The notes: generated from the letters alone by a model not told the origin. DNA of 64,000 bases from Larix kaempferi (GCA_027924585.1 BSBM01000608.1:4776501-4840500); one strand, 5' to 3'. Counted from the first letter of the stretch, positions 1 through 11,589 are shown. A program made the numbers and translations.

Positions 1-121
1 TTCTCAACATCATCAGTAACTCAAGCAGTTACTGGAACATCTTCAATACTAGAACATCAACATCTTCAGTACTGAGTCTTTATCTTCTGCAGCACTCGAA
101 CAACTACAACAACATCAACAT

Positions 122-420
122 ATGGATCCTCACGATCATCAGCATCATCATCTCACGATCATCATCATCGTCATCACACGATCATCAGCATCATCATCAG
201 CATCGTCATCACACGATCATCAGCATCATCATCAGCATCGTCATCACACGATCATCAACATCGTCATCACACGATCATCAGCACCGTCATCACATGATCA
301 TCAGCATCATCATCACATGATCATCAACATCGTCATCACACGATAATCAACATCATCATCACACGATCATCAGCATCGTCATCACATGATCATTAGCATC
401 GTCATCACACTATCAGCAAC
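122..420 (-). repeat. CAT/ATC-rich minisatellite in the A 3' region
   Basis: Imperfect units built from 'acgatcatcagcatcgtcatc' type words of 15 to 24 bases. The open frame across them (122-346 plus) only reads the repeat and is antisense to the element, so I do not call a gene. Confidence 0.8.
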
Positions 421-540
421 ATCGTCATCTAGATCATCACGATCAGCAGCATCGTCATCTAGATCATCACGATCAGCAGCATCATAATCTAGATCATCAC
501 GATCAACAACATCGACATCTAGATCATCACGATCAACAAC
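421..540 (-). repeat. 30-bp minisatellite, four copies
   Basis: Four near-identical 30 bp units with the core 'ctagatcatcacgatca'. The reverse complement is the same unit as the larger array in element B (38757-39130). In the sense direction of A it encodes an acidic ten-residue repeat of the form VVDRDDLDDD. Confidence 0.85.
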
Positions 541-735
541 ATCATCAATACAAGTATCCTCATCAATACAAGTATACACATCATCAATACAAGTATCCTC
601 ATCAATACAAGTATACACATCATCAATACAAGTATCCTCATCAATACAAGTATACATATCATCAATATAAGTATCCTCATCAATACAAGTATACATATCA
701 TTAATACAAGTATCCTCATCAATACAAGTATACAC
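541..735 (-). repeat. 39-bp minisatellite, about five copies
   Basis: Each 39 bp unit is an 18 bp half ('atcaatacaagtatcctc') plus a related 21 bp half. 39 is a multiple of three, and in the sense direction of A the array is an open frame of TCIDED/TCIDD-type residues that joins the frame of the neighbouring 30 bp array. Confidence 0.85.
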
Positions 736-775
736 AATAGCAGCATACCCTGCAACACACAAGATCCAATTACGG

Positions 776-1200
776 GATGATCAATCCCTCTCACTTTAGG
801 ACATAGGTCCAAGGATGATACAATCCTGATCCGCTTACGGGATGATCAGTCCCTCTCAGTTTAAGACAACTCTCATGTCTATGGATGATGCAATCCAGAT
901 AAACTTACAGGATGATCAATCCTTATCACTTTAAGACACCTCACCATGTCTAGGGACGAGGCAATCCCAATCTATTTACAGGATGATTAGTCCTTATCAC
1001 TTTAAGACATCTCACCATGTCTAGGGACGAGGCAATCCCAATCTATTTACAGCATGATTAGTCCTTATCACTTTAAGACATCTCACCATGTCTAGGGACG
1101 AGGCAATCCCAATCTATTTACAGGATGATTAGTCCTTATCACTTTAAGACATCTCACCATGTCTAGGGACGAGGAAATCCCAATCTATTTACAGGATGAT
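776..1200 (-). repeat. 71-bp tandem repeat in the A 3' region
   Basis: The word 'tctagggacg' recurs at 949, 1020, 1091 and 1162, an exact 71 bp spacing; more diverged units lie upstream from about 776. The units are nearly identical, which suggests recent expansion. The period is not a multiple of three, so no repeat peptide stays in frame. Confidence 0.9.
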
Positions 1201-1555
1201 TAGTCCACTCAATCTCATTTAGGACTATCCTTCCTTTCGGAATTACTGGATTTACTGTCCAAGGATGATTTAATCCATTCAATTCATTTAGGACTATCCT
1301 TCCTTTCAGAATTACTGGATTTACTGTCCAAGGATGATTTAATCCACTCAATTCATTTAGGACTATCCTTCCTTTCAAAATTACTGGATTTACTATCCAA
1401 GGATGATTTAATCCACGCAATTCATTTAGGACTATCCTTCCTTTCGGAATTACTGGATTTACTATCCAAGGATGATTTAATCCACTCAATTCATTTAGGA
1501 CTATCCTTCCTTTCAGAATTACTGGATTTATTGTCCAAGGATGATTTAATCCACA
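1201..1555 (-). repeat. 69-bp tandem repeat, five copies
   Basis: 'ggactatcct' recurs at 1222, 1291, 1360, 1429 and 1498, an exact 69 bp period, with only scattered substitutions between units. Confidence 0.92.
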
Positions 1556-1812
1556 ACCGTACATTTAGGACCACATCCAAGGATGACTCAATCCTCAACC
1601 GTACATTTAGGACCACGTCCAAGGATGACTCAATCCTCAACCGTACATTTAGGACCACGTCCAAGGATGACTCAATCCTCAAATGTACATTTAGGACCAC
1701 GTCCAAGGATGACTCAATCCTCAACCGTACATTTATGACCACGTCCAAGGATGACTCAATCCTCAATCGTACATTTAGGACCACGTCCAAGGATGACTCA
1801 ATCCTCAACCAT
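1556..1812 (-). repeat. 42-bp tandem repeat, six copies
   Basis: The unit starts 'accgtacatttaggaccac' and repeats every 42 bases (1556, 1598 and so on). Because 42 is 14 codons, frames stay open on both strands; I read this as a consequence of the period, not as a gene. Confidence 0.92.
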
Positions 1813-1814
1813 CC

Positions 1815-2330
1815 ACCAAGGACTTCATTCTCGAAGACATATGTCTACGACTCTTCTTTAGTACTGAAGTCCAGGGATGATCCAATCCCCTCACATGTTC
1901 ACCAAAAACTTCATTCTCGAAGACATACGTCTACGGCTCTTCTTTAGGACTGAAGTCCAGGGATGATCCAATCCCCTCACATGTTCACCAAAAACTTCAT
2001 TCTTGAAGACATACGTCTACGGATCTTCTTTAGGACTGAAGTCCAGGGATGATCCAATCCCCTCACATGTTCACCAAAAACTTCATTCTCGAAGACATAC
2101 GTCTACGGCTCTTCTTTAGGACTGAAGTCCAGGGATGATCCAATCCCCTCAAGTCCACCAAGGACTTCATTCTCGAAGACATACATCTACGGATCTCTTT
2201 AGGACTAAAGTCCAGGGATGATCCAATCCCCTCAAGTCCACCAAGGACTTCATTCTCGAAGACATATGTCTACGGCTCTCTTTAGGATGATGCAATCCTA
2301 TATGTCCACCAAGGACTTCATTTTCGGAGA
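1815..2330 (-). repeat. 86-bp tandem repeat, about six copies
   Basis: 'ttcattctcg' recurs at 1824, 1910, 1996 (one mismatch) and 2082 at exactly 86 bp, then at 2166 and about 2247 after small deletions. Units contain 'ccagggatgatccaatccc', a relative of the 'aaggatgattcaatcc' word found in the neighbouring 42, 69 and 71 bp arrays, so these arrays probably share one ancestral module. Confidence 0.9.
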
Positions 2331-2504
2331 CATCATGTCTAGGGCCTCTTTTATAATATATGTTCAAGGATGATGCAATCCTCTTGTCACCTTAGACCTT
2401 GTCTAAGGACCATCCACCAACCTCTCTGTCGGCATCACTAATATAGGTATCCTCATTATCGACCTCACTGTCGATGTAGGCAATCTCATCATGAGTTATT
2501 ACAT

Positions 2505-2520
2505 CACTCCCCCTTTCGAG
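2505..2520 (-). promoter_or_regulatory. Polypurine-tract-like motif at the end of A pol
   Basis: On the minus strand this reads 'cgaaagggggagtgatg', directly after the pol C-terminal codons. Element B has the same motif at 38031-38045. It resembles the true tract of B (39362-39372, 'ttaagggggag' then TG) but is followed by the repeat region, not by an LTR. It could be a second priming site or a relic of an older 3' LTR junction. Confidence 0.45.
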
Positions 2521-2973
2521 TAGGGTCCTTCTGAACTATATTAAGTTTGTCTCAGAAAACTTTACTTGAGGTAGAGGTTTGGTTAGTACATCGGATCGGT
2601 AGAGGTTTGGTTAGTACATTGTTACAAATTCGAACTTTTGGTTCCTTTCTGCACCATATCGTCTGTGTATAGAAACAATATTCAACCTTGTAGCAAAGGT
2701 TGAGATCCTCATCACCCATGGTGATCATTAAGCTCATCAATTGATTATCGATCCTGGGTACCCATACAGAACCTGATTCAAACTTCTTCTTTAATTACAC
2801 CATTAAGAGAATGGTCTTATCTAGCCACTTGGAGATAACATCTTATCATGATTCTCTTCCTCTTTCTAAGAGAATTTTCTAGCCACAATCCTTCTATAGT
2901 GTGTTTGATTTGTAAATCCTTTTGTTTGAACATCCATCGCTTGTTCAGTGTTCATCATTCATCATGATCTTTC
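2521..2973 (-). pseudogene. pol: Decayed reverse transcriptase/RNase H remnant of element A
   Basis: The minus-strand translation shows only shreds of a Copia polyprotein: a CYKVEYCFYT stretch near 2660-2700, matching the YTDD region of B at 36890-36960, and a LTKPL...QVKF motif near 2570-2620, the conserved Copia RNase H C-terminal tail. The sequence between RT and the RNase H tail is deleted. A 22 bp direct duplication ('gtagaggtttggttagtaca' core) occurs at about 2570-2615. No open frame of useful length remains. Confidence 0.7.
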
Positions 2974-4239
2974 CTACAAATCAAAATTAAGTACATGATT
3001 AGTAATACTTCATAATCATCAAATCATATTGACATGATAACCTATTATGCATACAGATATCATTTACATAGTTATGTAACTATTTTGACCAATACTTTGG
3101 CACAACACTTTCCCATATCCTGTATGCATATAGTGGCTATCTAGATGCCTTCCATCTCTACCAGAACATACTATTGAGAGTGTGCACAGCTCTCAGCATG
3201 TCAGCAAAGAGGTTTCATTCTAGACAAGCAACAATGGAATGTTTGTCCAACTTACCAATCATATGCATATTAGTAGTATACTGTTCAATGCTCTATGAAT
3301 GTTTACACTCATCATGATATATTCTAGGAATACAAATATGCATACAAGCAATATCATTTACTATTTCAAATAACAACTCAAATACTTATCTTTTATGTTT
3401 GTGTGGTTGCCTCCCGCTTGATCTTATATATGTCTTTTGAACTTCTATTCATTTTGTACCACTATGCATGCTCAAGTGTGCACTAGTGTCATCCTCATGA
3501 TCTCATACACAGACATACATTCATTAGTATATTCTAAATATTATCAAAACATTCTAGTTCTAAATAATCTTTGAAAATGTATAGTCATGATTATAGATAA
3601 TATTCAAGGTTTCAAGGAAGTCTTCGTTTACTTCTGCATATTCTTGTTTGATCATAGTACTCTTCTGGTTAATTAGATCATCAAGATAAGAGACATAATA
3701 TGCATAAACGCTTGATTACTAACTTTATGAATAAGCATAACCAATCATACCAAGTATACTTATATAAGGGATCCTAAGGTAAGATTCTAACTTGTCATAG
3801 GAAAACATACCTGGATTAGTATACCTGCTTAGTTATGTACAACATACCTAAACAATCTCTTCAATGATTTAGAGATCCTGAGCTAGAACCTGCATGTCTC
3901 ATAGGTTAAGCATAATATAACAAAGTCATACATACCTCGTAAGTAGAACAAAGATTATGGATGAGTCTTTGTCTTCATGTTGTCATGTTTTAAGGAGCTT
4001 GATTTGTCTTTTGTGATGTACCTGTATCTTGTTAGCAAACAACATCAACCTCATACAACACCATAATGCATTAGTACAATCATATAGCCCTAATCAATGA
4101 ATGTCGTCGATCATTCACATGCATTCATACTGTTACTAGGGTGATAAGACAATTCTAACATTAATCAAGATTGTACTAATAAATAACATGAAGACAAACA
4201 CATTATGAACTTAATCAAGAATCAGATTTCAAGACATAC
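2974..4239 (-). other. Intron-like cassette of element A, replacing protease-integrase
   Basis: On the minus strand it begins CAG/GTATGTC and ends TTGATTTGTAG/GAAAGATC, good plant 5' and 3' splice signals at the same places as in B, C and F. It contains the shared blocks 'cctctttgctgacatg' and 'ggaaggcatctagat' and no protein motif. In complete Copia elements this interval encodes protease and integrase. Whether it is spliced is inference. Confidence 0.6.
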
Positions 4240-5641
4240 CTGAACCTCCTTAAGTCATACCTGTCGAGACTTCTTGTAGTCTTCTTATGTAAGGCCTTAG
4301 CCTCAAATCCCCCTAAAACTTGATTTGGAGCTTGATTAGGGCTTGCTAGAGAAACCCTAAAAATTCAATCTTTGACTTTCATGCTTCCGAATGGATGGAA
4401 GGATGTGTCTTGCCGAGCTGATCAAACTAGCATACTTCACTTTTGAAATCTCCAAAATTTGACCCCTCAAAATTGCCTTCGAAACTTCTGGATCTTCTGG
4501 ACAGGAACCCGAACTAGGGTTTAATGAAGCCCACCCTCTTGTCCAATCAAAAGGTTTGATCCAAGGCTCTAAACTCTTATTTTTCTGAGGAGCTTCCAGC
4601 CGTGGTTACAGACTTCAAAAACTCCAACTTTTGCTGAAGCCCTAATTTTCCATCTTTCTAATCAAAATCCTGAACTAAGGTTTGATCAAGCCTGGTCTTC
4701 TACCCAACCAAAAAATTTGATCTTGGTCTCTAAATTTCGATTTTCTTGAGTATCATTCAGCCGTGGACTCCGATTCCAAAAATTCTAACTTTCTCCAAAA
4801 CCCTAAATTCCGGAAGCCATGAATAAAGGTGCTCCAAAAATAATTCTGTTTTGATAGAAATATGCACCTGATTGTTTCTGCTATAACTCTGAAATTTTTG
4901 CTCCACAGGGTCTAAAAACGTTTTCTGCAGTAGCCTGACCTGTCATCTTTCCATCCTGACAGGTCTGACCTCAATTGGATTTTCTAAGAGAGAGTTATGC
5001 CAAGTGTCGCAACGTGACCTGTTTATGGGATAAAACAAGAGAGTGAACTTGTATGGCATGCCACGTGTCACGGTTTGAACTTCGGCCTCTGAAAAAATTT
5101 CTTGAGATAGCTATCCCTGTTATATTTCTATCCTGATAGGTCTGACCTCAAGTGGACTCTCTGAGAGAGAGTTATACCAAGTGTCGCAATGTGACCTGTT
5201 TATGGGATAAAACAGGAGAGCGAAATTGTACGGCGTGCCACGTGTCACTGGTTCACCTTCGGCCTCTGAAAAAGTTTCTTGAGATAGTACAGTCTGTTTA
5301 CTACCTATCACTTTTTACGAAATTTTATTTGGATCTTCCTAGCCCAAGTTATGACTTTTTTTCCAAGGTTACCTAATTTTGACTGAGATCTGGAAGAGGC
5401 AAAAACCCTAACTTGTACTGATCATAACTCATAAAGTACAATGAATATGAGGGTGCCCTTCGGATACAAGGTATCCGGGGATGTTATCCTCGACCTGTAA
5501 ACTTTCTAGACCCTGAAACTTTGCAGAAATGGATTTATAGCGAAAGTTCCACGATGACTGGTTTTTGCTATATAAAACCCTAACCTTCAAATTGTCGTAA
5601 GTAAAGCAAGTGTCGTAAGTGCCATACATTGCCTTCCTTCA
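4240..5641 (-). other. Element A leader and gag vestige
   Basis: Next to the cassette is a gag scrap (about 4245-4310) with the same junction seen in B and C, where 'gaggctaaggccttacataag' jumps to 'ctcgacag'. The rest is an untranslated leader matching B 34276-35270 and C 15521-16650. A segment near 4930-5080 is partly duplicated at 5105-5290: both contain 'gagagagagttat', 'aagtgtcgcaa' and 'gtgacctgtttatgggata'. Confidence 0.65.
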
Positions 5642-5658
5642 GGTTAGCTCTGATACCA
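5642..5658 (-). promoter_or_regulatory. Primer binding site of element A
   Basis: The minus-strand reading TGGTATCAGAGCTAACC is the common plant Copia primer binding site, complementary to the 3' end of initiator methionine tRNA. It abuts the LTR directly. Confidence 0.93.
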
Positions 5659-6261
5659 TGTTAAGATTTAATATGCTAAGACAGAAAATAGCAGCATTAC
5701 ATTCCATTTCACAATAATAGAATATATAGGATCACTGAAGAAACAACAAGCATAGCATAAACACAAGAGACACAGATTTATCCTGGGAAACCCTCATGGG
5801 GTAGAAAACCCAGTAAATCTTCCTCAATATAGATGACCAGCAATATACAAAGATGCAAACCAAATACATGATCTCCTCCTCCATCATAGTAGACCTCTCC
5901 TCCACAAGTGCGCTACTCTCAAGTGAGTGAGTGTGTGGAATGAGGAATACACCTCCTCTATTTATACACTACTTCGAATTGTCTTTTACACAAGACATGT
6001 AGGCTCGTATTTAACCAATGGGTTAAATACCTCACTACAACTGACTGGGCCGACCCCTCTAGGGTGTTCTAATAACCCTTTGACCCACATAACACACATA
6101 GGGCCGACCCCCACTAGGGAAGTCTAATAACCCAACTTACCACATTCCGACGGAGGAATAAACATCTCTGGATATACAATAAGATCTTCACGGAGGAATG
6201 AAACATCTCTGAAATAATAAAGTACAAATATAATATTCTTTGAAGTTACAATATCTCAACA
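5659..6261 (-). repeat. 5' LTR of element A (603 bp)
   Basis: On the minus strand it starts TGTTGAGATATTGTAAC and ends CTTAACA, the same termini as the B LTRs (583 bp in the uninterrupted copy). A TATA box (TATAAATAG on the minus strand) lies near 5955-5968. Two 'ggttattaga' containing direct repeats occur in the upstream U3 part. Confidence 0.92.
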
Positions 6262-6872
6262 TAGGATGCTACAGTATCTCAAAAAAAATATGTGGGTATC
6301 AAACAGTAACAAATTTAAAGGCTACCTACTAGACAATAAAATGGCCTTTTATCCGAGCATAAGAAGAGAGTTGGAGAAAATGTGTACGAGCACGGAGCAG
6401 ATTCAATGGGACTTTGTGAAACATGAGGTGAGATTTGGATTATGTTTTTCTTTTAACTTTAACTTGTCCAAGAATGAAGTTGAGGCGATTTTATAATGGG
6501 TAGAGAGAGAACATATCAAACATTTCACATGGATGAAGTTTTGAGGCCTTAAACGAAACATTTAGTTGCCTCAAACCTCTTTGCTATGGTGTAATATTTT
6601 CTTAGAATATATATAATCTACATATGTATGGGATTATTGTGATGTCTATGGTATTTAGAGAGACGATGTGGACACTAGCATGTCACCATGATTCTATTTG
6701 TAGGTCCATAGGTCCATGGACCACACAATATATGTATAATTTGGGTTTATATTTCATTATTAAATATTGACATGTTGGTAAAGTGTTCTAAATTTAGGTG
6801 TACAAGTATTTTTTTTAACTATAAGTAAGTGATTGTATATTTACAAATTGTACTATATTATTGATAAAAAAT
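6262..6872. other. Non-coding stretch, nothing recognised
   Basis: AT-rich sequence to the right of element A. A 76-codon frame (6266-6496) starts here but shows no family motif that I can recognise. Confidence 0.5.
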
Positions 6873-7074
6873 TATGAGGTTTAGCTCAAGTGGTCATAAG
6901 TCAAATGTGAGATGTCTCATTCAATGTAGGAAAGGTCACGGGTTAAACTCTCTTTGATTCCCTTATAACGAGGTGCTTGGAACTTCTGCACCAACGATTT
7001 TACATTGGGTACCATCTTTGAAATGAAGGGAAGTGCTCAAGAGTTTCTATGGGAATTATATTCTAAGGAAAAAA
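6873..7074 (+). mobile_element. SINE-like insertion (tRNA-derived)
   Basis: An A-box-like 'tttagctcaagtggt' at 6880-6893 is followed about 50 bases later by a B-box-like 'cacgggttaaactct' (6938-6952). That is the spacing of the internal RNA polymerase III promoter of tRNA-derived plant SINEs. A non-coding body follows and an A-rich tail ('aaggaaaaaaag') ends near 7074. Flanking target duplications are not clear, so both ends are approximate. The B box differs from the consensus GGTTCGAATCC, so it is probably an old, inactive copy. Confidence 0.6.
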
Positions 7075-7550
7075 AGCATTGATTGCATTGAAGGGTGCTT
7101 TCTACAACCCAGTATGAGGGAGAAGTGTAATTTTTTTCTCAACGTGGAGTTGACATGTGGCACTTTGATAAAATAACAAAATATTAAGTTAAAAAAAATT
7201 ACAATGTTGACCCTAACCTAAATTTCAAAACAAAAAGATATATATTTCGATGAATTAAAACTAAAAAATAACAACGAAATTTGGATACTTCTTGCTCTAC
7301 GATCTAGATATGCCTGTGATCCTGGGAACATTCTCACTATCCAAGTATGAAGTTCTAGCTACTTTCAACCACATGTTATATATTATCTAATTTAGTAATT
7401 GATATCGCTTTCAACCAATGCAAGTTTGACTATGTCCAATTAATTACTTGATATGGATATTATAGAATTTATCTATCTTTATGTCTTGGCAATTTACATG
7501 TTTTTTTTTAAATGACGATGGCATTCATCTTTTATGATTTCATCTAATAT
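7075..7550. other. Non-coding stretch, nothing recognised
   Basis: AT-rich, with homopolymer runs near 7180-7195 and 7500-7511; no coding or repeat feature stands out. Confidence 0.5.
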
Positions 7551-7737
7551 AATTTTATCACCAATATAGATCCATCTTAACTCTGTATCTACCATGCACC
7601 AATATGGATCAAATCCCTAGAGGTGCAAACTTTTCCTTAAGCTTTTGCACTCTAAAAAAGGCTTGCACCTCAAGGGATTTGATCCCTATTGGCACATGAT
7701 AGATCCATAGTTAAGATAGATCTATGCTAGTAAAATA
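7551..7737. mobile_element. Fold-back/MITE-like inverted repeat
   Basis: The left arm (about 7551-7638) and right arm (about 7650-7737) are near-perfect inverted copies. For example 'gatcaaatccctagaggtgc' on the left pairs with 'gcacctcaagggatttgatc' on the right, and the outer 'tagatccatcttaac' pairs with 'gttaagatagatcta'. The loop is about ten bases, near 7640-7650. The length and full-arm symmetry fit a small non-autonomous DNA transposon. I see no certain target duplication. Confidence 0.65.
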
Positions 7738-9518
7738 TTGACTTTTAATTTTGGACGGGGATCCTGTATAACCTTAATCGCTTAAAAAGTAAAAAAAAAG
7801 TATACATTGCATGATGTTGGTATACTTAATGACATTATTTGTTTCCTTGTGATTCCAGACTATCGCCATCATCTTGGATATGTATTGGACCAAACTATAA
7901 GAGTTAGAATACATGCCATTGTATCTATTATTCATTTTAAAACAACTACTTATAAATGGTTACTTAGTGGTAAGATGATCATAAATAAACAAAAATATGG
8001 AGTAACTAGCAAAAATAGCCACTTGTCATTTGTCAAGGTTGTGTTGACTCTGAGGATGAGAGTATGATGATTAAGGCTTTATGTACCATATGAAAAAGGA
8101 AGTTCTTGCTGTTTGCACTAACTGCTTGTATATTAGTTAGTAGAGCAAAGTTAGCCATCAAGGAAATAATCCTTGGGATTTGAAATCCCCATTCCATTTG
8201 GGTTGAGTAAAACTCCACTTAAGCACTACACAAGTTCACATAAGTTGTTATTAGGATATGTTGTTAGAGTTGGTGTTGCTATGTTAATAGTTAATACTTG
8301 TAGTAGAGACCGAGAAGCTACATTGTATCACCCATATTTTGACTTGACAATGAAACAACATTGTGACATTTTTTGTATTTATTTGATTATTATTTGTTGG
8401 ACTCATCTCAACTAAGATAACTATATTTGTGGATTTATGGACCAACCTAAATGCAAAAGTTATGTTTTAAGTTTATTATTTATGTTATTATTGATGATAG
8501 TTGTGTGATTTACTTCCAGTATGCAAATCTAAATGGAAAGATATTGTACATAGATACCGGTTTAAGTTATATTTAAATAAATAAATGGGTGCCATGCACA
8601 TAATAAATAAATTAGCTTGTTTACATTGTTTATAGGTTGATAACTTAGTAATTACTTGGAAATAGCAAATGATTATGATTGTCTTTTTGATAGGAATAAC
8701 CCACAAGTTAGAGGGGCTAAATAATAGCTAGATACTTGTGGTACTTAAGTGACCCTGGTGTCATTGACATCAAAAGATAAAAGGATATACTATGAAGCAT
8801 TAATTCATAAGTTAGTTATTGATTTGATACATTGCTATGATATGTGGGCACTGTGCGTTTTTATAGGAAGCACAATTTCCCAAACTAGTCATTCAATGAC
8901 ATGACTCTAAGAATAAAAATAACAACATAGTATGACTATTTATAGGGTGTTGGCCCCAATTCCATTAGAAAGGGTGCGAGTATTACCCACCATTTATCCT
9001 ATGAAACATGGAGTCGTGGGAGGGTCATGTTAAGACATGCTCCCCAAGATGTGTGATGGTGACTACTGATTTCCTATTGGGGAAGTTAGCTTGATGTAGT
9101 CCACACTTCCACTTATAGGTTTATCTGGGGTTAGGTTAATATAGTTGATGCTCCAATATATTCTAGCAAAGGAAAGGATAGGATGTTGAAAGATGGAAAT
9201 AGGTTAGAAAGGAATGATGATTTGTAGTAGTTATGATTATAATTGTTTGGGAATTAGATGTCACCTTATTTTTGTGCTTGGTTTCTTCCATGCTTAAATC
9301 GTATACTTAATACATTCAATATAATCTTAGAATGATGTTTAATTCACATTTGATCATTGTGGCTAAATTAGTAAGATGGTTAGAGGTGACAGGAGCAGGG
9401 GGGTCGTAATTGATCCCAAAGGAAGTTAAGTAAAAACCTATGCATGGGGCAATAGGGAGGAAAGCAACAATCAAGCAAAAATGTTAGCACTCTATCCAAA
9501 TATATCACTCAATCAAGA
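7738..9518. other. Non-coding stretch, nothing recognised
   Basis: Several short open frames (for example 7807-8067, 8173-8415) lack recognisable domains. The Gypsy-derived ORF of element H begins somewhere before 9519, but its left boundary is not visible. Confidence 0.45.
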
Positions 9519-10610
9519 ATGGGCATTCAAAGCATTGCAATCATAAGAATCACGAGCTTGAGGATGAAGTACAGCATGGACAAGAATTCCAGAGGATACC
9601 TCATCCACACAATCAAGAACCAGGTCATCAGGGTTGCGGAAAAGATACTCACAGTTAAAGTAGTGCAGAAGAACAGAACCAAGGAATATAAATTGAGAAT
9701 CCTTGCCAACGTGGAGCTCTGTGCCAAAGGAGAGCGGTTGAACTGGTCCAAATTCCCACTGCACGAACTGGTCGAAGATGCATATGATGCGCATGAGCAC
9801 GGGAAGGAATTTACATACTCATGGCTCATAATGTTGGTCACATTAACAGGTTGAAAGGAACATGAGCACTATCAGGGTATGGACACACTAGAATCTTAGG
9901 TACGTGAAGGCACACGATACCAGAACTTATGGGCAACAACTGATAAAGAGCGGCAGAGAGACAATGTTCTACAATTTTACTTGTTTTTAGAAAGGCTGCT
10001 GATGGATGCACAAATGATACCGTGAATATCAGAGCAAGCAACAATGAAGTACCGATTGATCGCATGGCTATCGATCGAGACCCACGCAATTTTCATTCAA
10101 GCTCAAGCAGATAAGTCGCATCATTGGCTACCGATGCAGTAGAATCTCACTGAGGAAGAGTTGGACACCATCATTGCAAGATGTTCGATAGAGTGGAAAG
10201 TTCTAGCTGAGGAGAAGGATCTCTCAAATGGGAAGGCAACAACTCGAATAAACCCGGCTAAGGAAGACAAAGGCTCAGTCAGTCGGAAGGAAGGTGTAGG
10301 AAAAGACGACGATGCAAAAGATTAGTCGGGGGGGTCCAACCATGATAAATCCTCAACAGTAGCTACCTCGATAGATTCTGAACTAGATGCACAATATGAG
10401 GAATGAAGGACAAAACGGAGGATGGATCGGGGTGAAGGAAGCACCAGCGACGGTCTTCAAGAAGAGCAGGTTAATCGAATCCTGGATAAATTAACCGAGG
10501 TTATAGAAGAAAATAGTGCGAGAGTCACACAACACGAATACTTTCACCAGGTAACCCAACTGTTATCCACACTGTCAAATGTAGTTGTAGAGTACAGTGT
10601 ACCACAGGGG
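9519..10610 (+). pseudogene. Element H: N-terminal part of the Gypsy post-integrase ORF, interrupted by element C
   Basis: One frame runs from the ATG at 9519 to 10610 with stops near 9854, 9898, 10021, 10140, 10323 and 10404 but no frameshift. The segment LNWSKFPLHELVEDA...FTYSWLIMLV corresponds to LQMNWASFLLNDFLSDF...FHYSGFFFISFVAW in element D (56180-56300), so the two are homologous. I recall similar sequences from the extra ORF downstream of integrase in plant Tat-like Gypsy elements; the function is unknown. The middle (10200-10420) is rich in charged residues, and a coiled-coil-like stretch begins near 10450. Element C sits immediately after base 10610. Confidence 0.65.
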
Positions 10611-11254
10611 TGTTAAATTTTCAGAATTTACTTCAATCTGATCTAAGATCTTAACTGAGAGAACAACATGTATAGAAAATCTACAACATATCAATCATGG
10701 ACACAATAATGCAAGCACACAAGAGACACAGAGTTTACTTGGGGAAAACCATAAAGGTGAAAAACCCCAATAACTTCCTCAGAGATAGATAGAGCAATGA
10801 TACAACAAGAATACAAGATATAGTCTTCTCCTAGCAGCATAGCCTCCTCCTCCACAAGTGCGCCACTCTCCCAAGTGTGTGAGAGAATAGAATGTGTAAA
10901 ATGAGAGAGACACACTCTCTATTTATACACTAACTTGACTTGACCTTTACTCAACTAGGTCAGCCTCAACTTAACCACTTAACATAATGCTGACTGGGTC
11001 GACCCCCACTAGGGTGGTATAATAACCCTTTGACCTACATGGCCGACCCCCAATAGGGTGGTCTAATAACCCTTTGACCCACATGACTTATACAGGGCCG
11101 AGCCCAGCAAGGTGGTCTAATAACCCATCAAGTATAAGTTACGACACTTACAATATAAATGATGACACTTCCGTATAGAGGAATAATAACATCTCTATAG
11201 GAATACTATATACATATATGTGAAATACATTCTAAAGTTACATATACATCAACA
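10611..11254 (-). repeat. 3' LTR of element C
   Basis: Termini are TGTTGATGTATATGTAAC...TTTAACA on the minus strand. A TATA-like TATAAATAG lies near 10915-10928. Three direct repeats around 'ggttattagacca' and 'gggtcggccc' (about 10985-11130) occupy U3. Close relative of the F LTRs and of the solo LTR at 41876. Confidence 0.93.
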
Positions 11255-11268
11255 CTCCCTCTTAACTA
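11255..11268 (-). promoter_or_regulatory. Polypurine tract of element C
   Basis: The minus-strand reading TAGTTAAGAGGGAG immediately precedes the 3' LTR. F has the same tract at 31390-31403. It is the expected plus-strand primer of reverse transcription. Confidence 0.88.
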
Positions 11269-11589
11269 GGAAGGTATTTCTCGACACAGGTCTTCTAGCA
11301 CAAGTCTTCTTCTCTGGATCATCTACACTGTATAATCATCATCGAGTCATCATCATCGTCACTGCTGCTGCTATCTCAATCAATCTCTGAATCTACTCGT
11401 CATAGGAAGTTCTACAAAGCTAGTCCTTTTTCATACTGGATGTAGGCCCACCATCTGCAGGTCTTCGTCATCACTAGCCATACTGTGGAAATCTCAGGAC
11501 TTATTACGTGCATCACAAAACCTTAAAAGAGTCTCCTAACTAGCAAGAACCTTAAAGAGCATCTGAGGCCTTTTTCATCCTATCCAGAT

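Larger units (their letters stand above)
1..6261 (-). mobile_element. Element A: non-autonomous Copia-type LTR retrotransposon, 3' LTR outside the window
   Basis: Read on the minus strand, the order is 5' LTR (5659-6261), a tRNA-iMet-type primer binding site, a leader with repeated 'aaaccctaa' motifs, a vestige of gag, an intron-like cassette, reverse transcriptase remnants and a long tandem-repeat 3' region that runs to base 1. The first 60 bases match the sequence just before the 3' LTR of element B (39190-39260), so the missing LTR should start a little beyond the left edge. Protease, integrase and most of RT-RNase H are absent, so it cannot mobilise itself. It is the same subfamily as B, since LTR, leader, cassette and 3' repeats all match. 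The five bases outside the 5' LTR are tagga; the matching duplication cannot be checked. Confidence 0.85.

Noticed and set aside
122-346. His/Ile/Ser-rich open frame, plus strand
   Set aside because: It only reads the CAT/ATC repeat and is antisense to element A.
1163-1947. Open frames of 105-138 codons on both strands
   Set aside because: They arise because the 42 and 69 bp repeat periods are multiples of three; the peptides are pure repeat translations in overlapping frames.
1556-2330. Possible CRISPR array
   Set aside because: Units are head-to-tail without unique spacers; these are minisatellites in a plant retrotransposon.
5642-5658. tRNA gene hint from TGGTATCAGAGC
   Set aside because: It is complementary to a tRNA 3' end and adjacent to an LTR; it is a primer binding site, not a tRNA gene.
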